DNA from: RGIG1681 sp045596905
GTDB taxonomy: Bacteria; Bacillota; Clostridia; Christensenellales; UBA1242
Direction: 5' to 3'
NCBI GenBank assembly: GCA_045596905.1
Contig: JAZODG010000040.1
Coordinates: 1-29,121 of the forward strand
DNA length: 29,121 nucleotides
The position numbers and the translations under genes were made by a program. Below, in pieces: positions 24,056-29,121 of the stretch; positions within the stretch are counted from its first letter, which is position 1; every line of letters begins with the position of its first letter. The notes beneath the pieces were generated by a model. The model saw only the letters and a list, made by a program, of their open reading frames with translations. It did no database searches and was not told the origin of the DNA.

Positions 24056-24078
24056 ACAAATTTTAAATGTGTTACAAT
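24050..24078 (+). promoter_or_regulatory. Promoter of the NUDIX gene
   Basis: TTGTTA (24050-24055), 17-base spacer and extended TG-T-TACAAT (-10 at 24073-24078). Confidence 0.75.
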
Positions 24079-24097
24079 ATTTTCAGGGAGTGAAATT

Positions 24098-24595
24098 ATG
24101 GAAAGAGAATTGAGAGAATGTTATAACGAAAATAGTCAGCCAACAGGCGAAACTTATTACAAAGGCGACAAGCTTCCAGAAGGAAGATATGCCATGCAAG
24201 TTATTATTTCTATTCAAAACAGCAACGGCGATTTTTTAATGCAAAAACGTGTTCCAAGAAAAGGTGGAAACTGGGGCGTGACTGGTGGTCACCCAAAAGC
24301 CGGCGAAACACCAATTCAAGGTGCAATCACGGAAGTGAAAGAAGAACTTGGTCTTGATATAACAGAAGACCAACTCACAGTGTTTAGTGAAGGATTTGAC
24401 GGAACAGTATGCTATAAAATGTATTATTTAAAAATGGATTTTGATGCAGAAAAACTTGATATTCAAAAAGAAGAACTTTCTGAAGCAAAATGGTTTTCTA
24501 TTCAAACCCTTCAAAGCATGGTTGATTCTGGTGAAATGGATGAAAATCAGATTGCGTGCTTTGTGAAATGTATGAAGTTTTTGGAAAATAAATAA
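24098..24595 (+). CDS. NUDIX hydrolase with altered Nudix box
   Basis: A Mg-dependent hydrolase of nucleoside diphosphates linked to another group, 165 residues. The start is the ATG at 24098, after AGGGAG; the open frame runs 38 codons further upstream but lies across the promoter. The Nudix box spans residues 64-86 (G64, E70, E79, E82, E83, G85 all fit), but the Arg of REUxEE is Thr78. The N-terminal layout (short polar strand region, then MQVIISIQ, then LMQKR) resembles YfcD/isopentenyl-diphosphate-isomerase-type NUDIX proteins. The substrate is unknown. The neighbouring macro-domain-like gene makes ADP-ribose-type substrates worth considering. Confidence 0.88.
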   Translation: MERELRECYNENSQPTGETYYKGDKLPEGRYAMQVIISIQNSNGDFLMQKRVPRKGGNWGVTGGHPKAGETPIQGAITEVKEELGLDITEDQLTVFSEGFDGTVCYKMYYLKMDFDAEKLDIQKEELSEAKWFSIQTLQSMVDSGEMDENQIACFVKCMKFLENK

Positions 24596-24609
24596 TCAAA
24601 AAGTGGTCA

Positions 24610-24637
24610 TTGACAAACGCCTAAAAAATGATATAAT
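24610..24637 (+). promoter_or_regulatory. Promoter of the macro-domain-like gene
   Basis: A perfect TTGACA (24610-24615), 16-base spacer and a perfect TATAAT (24632-24637), with an extended TG. This is one of the strongest promoters in the window. Confidence 0.88.
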
Positions 24638-24659
24638 TTAGCTATAAGGGAGATAAATT

Positions 24660-25154
24660 ATGATAGTAAACACAGCTAAAGGTGATATTTTTAAATCAGA
24701 CGCAAAACATATTGCATTTTCAATCAATGCTGAAGGTGTAGTTGGTGGTGGTTTTGATGGTGCAGTTATTCAAATGGGCTGGCCAGAACTTTTGAAACCG
24801 GGCAGAAATCCGATTGGAACGGTGTTTTCAAAAGAGATTAATGGCGTTGTTTTTCACGCGCTTGTCACTCACTCATTAGAAGCAGGCTGGGGAACGCCTG
24901 AAGAACAGTGGGAAAACACAAGACTTTGTTTTGATAATATTCCGGTTCCTGATGAAGAAGAAATTTCTAGCATCGCAATTGGCACTGGGTTTATGGGTGC
25001 AATTTCTGGGGCTAGTCCAAAACACATTGTTTGTGGAATGTGTGATTCAAAAAAGAAAATAAAGATTTTTGGATTTTCTATGGAAGCCATTAAACAAGTG
25101 TATGCAGAAGAATCGGCAAAAAGGGTCAAACCATCTCAACCAGGCGAAGAATAA
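24660..25154 (+). CDS. Macro-domain-like protein (putative ADP-ribose binding)
   Basis: The 164 residues follow the order of macro-domain motifs: GDIF at 8-11 (first strand), INAEG around 22-26 where the family has VNAAN, GGGFDGAVI at 29-37 for GGGVDGAIH, FHALVTHSLEAGW for the central strand, and SSIAIGTGFMG for the SIAFPAISTG strand. Macro domains bind ADP-ribose or remove it from proteins or nucleic acids. The second Asn of the family motif and the His after DGA are not kept, so binding or catalysis is uncertain. AAGGGAG precedes the ATG. It has its own strong promoter and terminator, directly after the NUDIX gene. Confidence 0.6.
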   Translation: MIVNTAKGDIFKSDAKHIAFSINAEGVVGGGFDGAVIQMGWPELLKPGRNPIGTVFSKEINGVVFHALVTHSLEAGWGTPEEQWENTRLCFDNIPVPDEEEISSIAIGTGFMGAISGASPKHIVCGMCDSKKKIKIFGFSMEAIKQVYAEESAKRVKPSQPGEE

Positions 25155-25162
25155 AGAATAGA

Positions 25163-25189
25163 ACACTCTCTGAAGAGAGTGTTTTTTTG
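25163..25189 (+). terminator. Rho-independent terminator
   Basis: ACACTCTC pairs with GAGAGTGT around TGAA, followed by T7. Confidence 0.92.
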
Positions 25190-25219
25190 TTTTAACAAAC
25201 ATTCATATTTTCAATTGTC

Positions 25220-25248
25220 TTGCTAAATGGTATAATTGATGATATAAT
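25220..25248 (+). promoter_or_regulatory. Promoter(s) of the mrnC-rlmB-sigH-dnaX operon
   Basis: TTGCTA (25220-25225), 17-base spacer and TATAAT (25243-25248). A second extended -10, TG-G-TATAAT (25228-25236), lies within the spacer and could act as an overlapping promoter. Confidence 0.7.
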
Positions 25249-25268
25249 AAAATAGAGAGAATGTGGTT

Positions 25269-25676
25269 ATGATTAATGAAAAAATTGAAGATAAACAAAT
25301 AGTTCAAATGCAACCTTTGGTTCTTGCAATGATTGGTGATAGTGTTCAGACACTTTTTGTGAGAAGAGAGATTGCATTAAAGTATGGTGTTAAAGTTAAT
25401 AAAATGAACAAGCTTGTGTCATCGGTTGTTCAGGCTGGTGCACAGTTTAGAACCTTTAAAAAGATTGAAGGGGAGTTAACTGAACTTGAGTCAGATATTG
25501 CAAGACGTGCAAGAAACACTCACATTCACACCAAGGCAAAGAACTTTAGTTATAATGAATATATCTATGCGACAGCACTTGAAGCTGTGGTTGGATATCT
25601 GTATCTTTCAGGTCAAGACGAAAGATTAAACTTTATTTTAGAAAAATCTTTAGAAGAACTAAATTTGGATATATAA
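25269..25676 (+). CDS. mrnC: Mini-ribonuclease III
   Basis: A small RNase III family enzyme without an RNA-binding domain that matures 23S rRNA in Bacillota. The catalytic-domain signatures are MIGDSVQ (D24) and ALEAVVGYLYLSG (Glu). ARRARNTHIHTKAKNFSYNE matches the mini-III helix with its R-N-s pattern. At 135 residues from the ATG at 25269 the length is usual. A GTG at 25263 is too close to the GAGAG ribosome site. It is followed by rlmB after 11 bases, the order seen in Bacillus. Confidence 0.93.
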   Translation: MINEKIEDKQIVQMQPLVLAMIGDSVQTLFVRREIALKYGVKVNKMNKLVSSVVQAGAQFRTFKKIEGELTELESDIARRARNTHIHTKAKNFSYNEYIYATALEAVVGYLYLSGQDERLNFILEKSLEELNLDI

Positions 25677-25687
25677 GGGGATAGAAA

Positions 25688-26410
25688 ATGAAAGCAGAAG
25701 GAAAGAACCCAGTTAAGGAACTTATCAACTCTGGTGAAAATATTGAAAAGGTTATGATTGTGAATGGCACAACAGATGCAGACCTTAGAAACATTCAAAA
25801 ACTTGCAAGAGACAAAGGTTTAAAAGTTGAGTTTGCTGACAGAAGAGCCCTTGATAAGGTTAGTGAAACCGGTCATCATCAAGGCGTTATTGCAATCTAT
25901 AGCGATTTTAAATACGCAGACCTTAAAACTGTAATCAGACAAACCAAACAAGAAAATAAAGACATTTTGTTTGTTGTGCTTGATGAAGTTTTGGATCCAC
26001 ACAACCTTGGTTCGGTTATCAGGGTTGCTGAATGTGCTGGTGCAACAGGTGTTATTATTCCAAACAGAAGAAGTGCAACAGTTAATGAAACAGTTATCAG
26101 AACTTCTGCTGGTGCAACAGCTTATATGCCAGTTATCAAGGTTTCAAACCTTAACCAAGCTATTGAAGAAATGAAAAAAGAAAACATTTGGGTTTATGCA
26201 GCTGATATGGACGGAGCTCCTATGCATAAAACAAACCTTAAGGGCGATATTGCTATCGTGGTTGGTGGCGAAGGTACAGGTGTTAAACAGTTAACAAGAA
26301 AACTTTGCGATGGCATTGTTTCGATTCCAATGTTTGGAAAAGTTAACTCACTCAATGCTAGTGTTAGCGCTGGTATTGTGTTATATGAAGCAGTAAGACA
26401 AAGGATGTAA
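25688..26410 (+). CDS. rlmB: 23S rRNA (guanosine-2'-O-)-methyltransferase
   Basis: A SpoU/TrmH family methyltransferase using S-adenosylmethionine, 240 residues. An N-terminal substrate-binding domain starts with GKNPVKELI and continues to about 75. The knotted SPOUT domain has motif 1 (NETVIRTSAGA), motif 2 (IAIVVGGEGTGV) and motif 3 (IPMFGKVNSLNASVSAGI). AAGGGGA precedes the ATG. It sits between mrnC and the sigma factor gene with gaps of 11 and 3 bases. yacP, which lies between rlmB and sigH in Bacillus, is absent here. Confidence 0.95.
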   Translation: MKAEGKNPVKELINSGENIEKVMIVNGTTDADLRNIQKLARDKGLKVEFADRRALDKVSETGHHQGVIAIYSDFKYADLKTVIRQTKQENKDILFVVLDEVLDPHNLGSVIRVAECAGATGVIIPNRRSATVNETVIRTSAGATAYMPVIKVSNLNQAIEEMKKENIWVYAADMDGAPMHKTNLKGDIAIVVGGEGTGVKQLTRKLCDGIVSIPMFGKVNSLNASVSAGIVLYEAVRQRM

Positions 26411-26413
26411 GAT

Positions 26414-26968
26414 ATGAGCAATTTTGACTCAAAAGATATTGTTAGGGTTGTGCAAGACTATACGGGCTATATTGCAAGTTCGTGCAGAAGGTATTATATC
26501 ATTGGTGGCACAACTGAAGACTTGTTTCAAGAAGGCGTGATTGGGCTTTTGGAAGCGTGCAAAAATTATAAAGGCGAAAGCCTGTTTGAACCAAAGTTTG
26601 ATGCGTTTGCAAAAAAATGTATTCACAGACAAATTATTGATTCAATAAGACATGCAAACACACTTAAAAACAAGGCACTCAATGAAGCTAAGACTATTTA
26701 TGGTGTAAACGAAAATGGCGACGAAATGCAAACACTTGAAATCTTTCCAGATAGAACAACTGTTAATGACCCGTTGGAAATTATTTTGGAAAAAGAAAAA
26801 ACCAAAGAGCAAATGGGTATTTGCAATACCACGCTCAGTGAGTTTGAAAAACAAGTTTTGTATTTGAGACTTAATGGAGAATCTCAATCTGAAATTGCAA
26901 AGACATTAAACAAAGATGTTAAGTCAATTGACAATACGATTCAAAGAATCAAAGGAAAGCTAAAATAA
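26414..26968 (+). CDS. sigH: RNA polymerase sigma-70 family factor, SigH-like
   Basis: Position after mrnC-rlmB and sequence both match sigma-H, the factor for entry into sporulation and stationary-phase genes in Bacillus. Region 2 (about 8-80) includes YIIGGTTEDLFQEGVIGLLE, KFDAFAKKCIHRQIIDSIR and the -10 recognition helix. A short linker follows, then region 4 (about 130-184) with LSEFEKQVLYLRLNGESQSE and a HTH ending NTIQRIKGKLK. The 184 residues are shorter than Bacillus SigH (~218), mostly in the linker. The ribosome site AAGGATG overlaps the end of rlmB, which implies coupling. Confidence 0.88.
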   Translation: MSNFDSKDIVRVVQDYTGYIASSCRRYYIIGGTTEDLFQEGVIGLLEACKNYKGESLFEPKFDAFAKKCIHRQIIDSIRHANTLKNKALNEAKTIYGVNENGDEMQTLEIFPDRTTVNDPLEIILEKEKTKEQMGICNTTLSEFEKQVLYLRLNGESQSEIAKTLNKDVKSIDNTIQRIKGKLK

Positions 26969-26978
26969 GGAGACGAAG

Positions 26979-28118
26979 ATGTATTTAGCGCTTTACAGAA
27001 AATATAGACCAAGAACATTTGAAGAAGTTATTGGTCAAGACCATATTGTTAAAACACTTGTCAATCAAATTAAGTATGACAAGATTTCTCATGCGTATTT
27101 GTTCACAGGTAGCAGGGGAACAGGAAAAACCAGCACTGCAAAAATATTTGCAAAGGCAATCAACTGCACAAACTCCAAAACTGGTTCTCCATGTTTAGAG
27201 TGTGAAACCTGCAAGGCACTTGATGGCACAAATATTGATGTTTTGGAAATCGATGCTGCATCAAACAATGGTGTTGACGAAATCAGAGACCTTCGTGAAA
27301 AAATCAAATATCCACCTGTTGTTGGAAAATATAAAGTGTATATTATTGACGAAGTTCACATGCTGTCAACCAGTGCGTTTAATGCACTTCTCAAAACTCT
27401 TGAAGAGCCACCAAAACACACAATATTTATTCTTGCAACAACTGAAGTTCACAAACTTCCTGCAACAATACTTTCAAGATGTTTGAGATTTGACTTTAGA
27501 CTTGTGTCGCTTGAAGTTTTAACAAACCACTTAAAAAAGGTTTTGGACGATGAAGGTGTTAAGTATGACGAACAAGCAATAAACGTTATTGTTAGAGCAG
27601 GTGAAGGCAGTGTTAGAGATATGCTTTCTATTGCAGACAGATGTGTTTCATTTGCTGGCGACCAACTCACTTATGAAAAGGTTTTAACAGTTCTTGGTGT
27701 GTCTGAAAGAGAAACACTTATAAGTATGGCAGATAAAATTTTAAGCAAAAACACAGGACTTGCTCTTGTTGAGCTTGATAAGGTGTTGTCACTTGGAAAA
27801 ACTCCACTGGTGTTCTCAAATGACCTTATTGCATACTTTAGAGATTTGTTGTTGGTTTATTCACTTGGCGACAAATCTAGAGATATTGTTGTTGTTCGTG
27901 ATGACGTTTATGAAGCTATGCAAAAACAAGCAACTGAAGAAAACTATGCTGAAATTTTGAAAGCTATTGAAGTTTTGAGTTCTGTTGAACAAGAACTTCG
28001 TTATAGTGCAGAGCCAAGAATTGTTCTTGAAACTGCAACAATAAAGATTATTAATGAAACATCTCTTATAAAGAGAGTTGAAGCACTTGAGGAGATTGTT
28101 AAGAAATTTCCCAGATAA
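26979..28118 (+). CDS. dnaX: DNA polymerase III gamma subunit (zero-frame product of dnaX)
   Basis: The clamp-loader ATPase that places the sliding clamp on DNA. The 379 residues cover domains I-III: Walker A GSRGTGKTS (44-52), zinc cysteines C63, C72, C75 and C78, Walker B IIDEVHML (122-129), and the arginine-finger SRC (LSRCLRF). The domain III helices end with EQELRYSAEPRIVLETATIK. The frame stops at TAA 28116-28118, directly after domain III. The tau-type C-terminus continues in the +1 frame. AAGGAG precedes the ATG, ten bases after the sigma factor gene. Confidence 0.94.
   Translation: MYLALYRKYRPRTFEEVIGQDHIVKTLVNQIKYDKISHAYLFTGSRGTGKTSTAKIFAKAINCTNSKTGSPCLECETCKALDGTNIDVLEIDAASNNGVDEIRDLREKIKYPPVVGKYKVYIIDEVHMLSTSAFNALLKTLEEPPKHTIFILATTEVHKLPATILSRCLRFDFRLVSLEVLTNHLKKVLDDEGVKYDEQAINVIVRAGEGSVRDMLSIADRCVSFAGDQLTYEKVLTVLGVSERETLISMADKILSKNTGLALVELDKVLSLGKTPLVFSNDLIAYFRDLLLVYSLGDKSRDIVVVRDDVYEAMQKQATEENYAEILKAIEVLSSVEQELRYSAEPRIVLETATIKIINETSLIKRVEALEEIVKKFPR
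28089..28118 (+). promoter_or_regulatory. Candidate programmed +1 frameshift site in dnaX
   Basis: Zero-frame codons AAA TTT CCC AGA TAA (28104-28118). Both TTT-C and CCC-A allow a P-site tRNA to re-pair after slipping one base forward, giving the same product. GAGGAG (28089-28094) is an internal Shine-Dalgarno-like element 12 bases before TTT. Confidence 0.45.
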
Positions 28119-28539
28119 GGGCTCAAATCTAAAGATTGAAGAAATCAAAGCAGAGATTGTTGAGATAAAAAAACAGACACTACAAGAAGTTAAAACTGAG
28201 CCAATGGCAATTTTTGAAAGAGAACAAGAACCAAAGGCGCAAGAAGAGTTTGATGGAACAAAACTTCTTGGAGAGCTTCTTGGAAGTTTGAGAGTTAATC
28301 GAAAAATGGCAACTCTTATGGTGTGTAGGCAGATTTCGAAACTTGAAAAAGAAGGAAGTGTGGTTGTTATTTATCCATCTGGCGAAGATGAGATTTCTGA
28401 TAGCGAACAAGTATGTTTGGAACTCAAGCAGTTCTTTGACAGCAAAGGTTTGAGCTATAGAGTTTATAAAGAAGAACAAAAAAGAGACCCGGTTCAGGAA
28501 CTTAATGAAATGCTGGGTGGAAAACTTAAAATTGAATAA
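28114..28539 (+). CDS. dnaX: tau-specific C-terminal part of dnaX in the +1 frame
   Basis: The frame has 141 residues after the shift. A charged linker with many Glu and Lys is followed by a small domain starting DGTKLLGELLGSLRVNRKMA, typical of the DnaX C-terminus in Bacillota, and ending GGKLKIE. Joined to the zero-frame part (to Pro378) it gives a 519-residue tau, near the usual family length. It has no good start of its own: a TTG at 28096 is only one base from the GAGGAG, and the next ATG (28204) lacks a ribosome site. So it depends on a frameshift, or the reading frame has been broken by mutation or assembly error. Confidence 0.8.
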   Translation, partial: DKGSNLKIEEIKAEIVEIKKQTLQEVKTEPMAIFEREQEPKAQEEFDGTKLLGELLGSLRVNRKMATLMVCRQISKLEKEGSVVVIYPSGEDEISDSEQVCLELKQFFDSKGLSYRVYKEEQKRDPVQELNEMLGGKLKIE

Positions 28540-28546
28540 AAGTATT

Positions 28547-28573
28547 TTGAAATTAATAAAAATTAGTTATAAT
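28547..28573 (+). promoter_or_regulatory. Probable promoter of ybaB-recR
   Basis: A perfect TATAAT (28568-28573) with TTGAAA (28547-28552) at a short 15-base spacing. Confidence 0.5.
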
Positions 28574-28597
28574 ATAGGCTATTAAAGGAGAATTATT

Positions 28598-28927
28598 ATG
28601 GGAAAGAATTTTGGTGGATTCGGTGGATTTGGTGGCGGCAATATGCAAGCCATGATGCGTCAAGCACAAAAAATGCAACAAGATGCATTGAAAGCAAAAG
28701 AAGAACTTGATAACAGTGTTTATGAAGGCAGTGCTAGTGGTGGACTTGTTAAGGTTGAACTTACAGGTGCATTTGAAATGCAAAGCATTAAAATCGACCC
28801 ATCAGTTGTTGATAGTGATGATGTTGAAATGCTTGAAGATTTGATTGTTGCTGCATACAACGATGCAAAGTCAAAAGCAGAAGATGACAAGGCTCAAAAA
28901 ATGGGCGCATTTGGGGGTCTTATTTAG
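28598..28927 (+). CDS. ybaB: YbaB/EbfC family nucleoid-associated protein
   Basis: A small dimeric DNA-binding protein, commonly encoded between dnaX and recR, as here. The 109 residues have a Gly/Phe-rich start (FGGFGGFGGG), then MMRQAQKMQQDALKAKEEL, the hallmark helix. The beta-sheet core (GLVKVELTGAFEMQSIKID) and a C-terminal helix follow. AAAGGAG precedes the ATG. Its stop is TAG, the only non-TAA stop in the window, and shares a base with the GTG start of recR. Confidence 0.95.
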   Translation: MGKNFGGFGGFGGGNMQAMMRQAQKMQQDALKAKEELDNSVYEGSASGGLVKVELTGAFEMQSIKIDPSVVDSDDVEMLEDLIVAAYNDAKSKAEDDKAQKMGAFGGLI

Positions 28928-29121
28928 TGGATATCAATCAAATTGAGCCAATTGCAAGACTTGTCAATGAGTTTTCAAAGCTTCCAAGTGTGGGCAGAAA
29001 AACTGCTGAAAGATATGCTTATTCAATAATCAAGGCAAGTGATGAACAAGTTCAAGGCTTTGTTGAAAGTTTGCTTGGGGTTAAGGCAAAAATTAAATTT
29101 TGCGAAGTGTGTGGAAACTAT
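28927..29121 (+). CDS. recR: Recombination protein RecR (5' part, truncated by window end)
   Basis: Sixty-five codons are visible from GTG 28927, which overlaps the ybaB stop (TAGTG) and is in the usual coupled arrangement. The N-terminal helix-hairpin-helix reads FSKLPSVGRKTAERYAYSI, followed by the first cysteines of the zinc motif (CEVCGNY) at the window edge. RecR works with RecF/RecO to load RecA at gaps. The Toprim domain lies beyond the window. Confidence 0.95.
   Translation, partial: MDINQIEPIARLVNEFSKLPSVGRKTAERYAYSIIKASDEQVQGFVESLLGVKAKIKFCEVCGNY

Noticed and set aside
28104..28132. A -1 frameshift in dnaX as in E. coli
   Set aside because: The -1 frame meets TAA at 28130-28132 after a few codons and does not reach the tau domain; only +1 (or -2) does.
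28078..28539. The distal dnaX frame as an independent gene
   Set aside because: Its possible TTG starts lie inside the dnaX coding sequence with wrong ribosome-site spacing, and its sequence is the normal C-terminal domain of DnaX.
1..29121. TGA reassigned to tryptophan
   Set aside because: Genes with clear homologues are complete under the standard code and use TGG for Trp; TGA is merely absent as a stop.
1..29121. CRISPR array, insertion sequence or prophage
   Set aside because: No regularly spaced repeats, transposase, integrase or phage structural genes were seen on either strand.

Overview
The window is a low-GC bacterial chromosome segment that reads as Bacillota (Clostridia-like, probably an uncultured relative). 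The reasons are A/T-rich codon use, AAGGAG-type ribosome binding sites, the block mrnC-rlmB-sigma factor-dnaX-ybaB-recR, a CwlD-like germination/cortex amidase, a SigH-like sigma factor and an elongator tRNA-Met of Bacillus type. Genes are dense, no gap exceeds 300 bases, and I see no CRISPR array, insertion sequence or prophage. Of 31 stop codons assigned, 30 are TAA, one is TAG and none is TGA.

Layout. 1-648: the end of an unrecognised gene, closed by a terminator. 757-4559 (+): nucleoside hydrolase, a protein with a divergent diadenylate-cyclase-like C-terminal domain, and phosphoglycerate mutase gpmI, apparently one operon. 4607-8013: a zinc-ribbon membrane protein and a Wzy/O-antigen-ligase-like polymerase (-), divergent from a polyprenyl-phosphate sugar transferase (+). 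With galE at 9555-10550 these suggest surface polysaccharide synthesis. 8117-9490: two unrecognised proteins. 10629-13814: a 1061-residue protein with a HEPN/DUF4145-like N-terminus, coiled coil, membrane segments and a BspA-type repeat remnant.

13924-17230 (-): a membrane-anchored ComEC-type metallo-beta-lactamase-fold protein coupled to a protein with three YSYEK repeats, a WYL regulator, and a 39-codon microprotein gene followed by a stand-alone FtsK-gamma-like winged helix. 17327-18514: two divergent unrecognised genes. 18555-23995 (-): a YfcE-like phosphodiesterase, tRNA-Glu and tRNA-Met, a secreted HtrA-like lipoprotein protease, gltX with an upstream HD-domain gene, and a CwlD-like amidase. 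24098-29121 (+): a NUDIX hydrolase, a macro-domain-like protein, then the information-processing block mrnC, rlmB, sigH-like, dnaX, ybaB and partial recR.

The most notable point is dnaX. The zero frame stops right after the clamp-loader domains (379 aa), and the tau-specific C-terminus continues in the +1 frame across an AAA-TTT-CCC-A string with a Shine-Dalgarno-like GAGGAG upstream. This is either a programmed frameshift making gamma and tau or an assembly error. Several start codons were moved to an ATG with a clear ribosome binding site, where the longest open frame starts at a TTG/GTG inside or upstream of that site.
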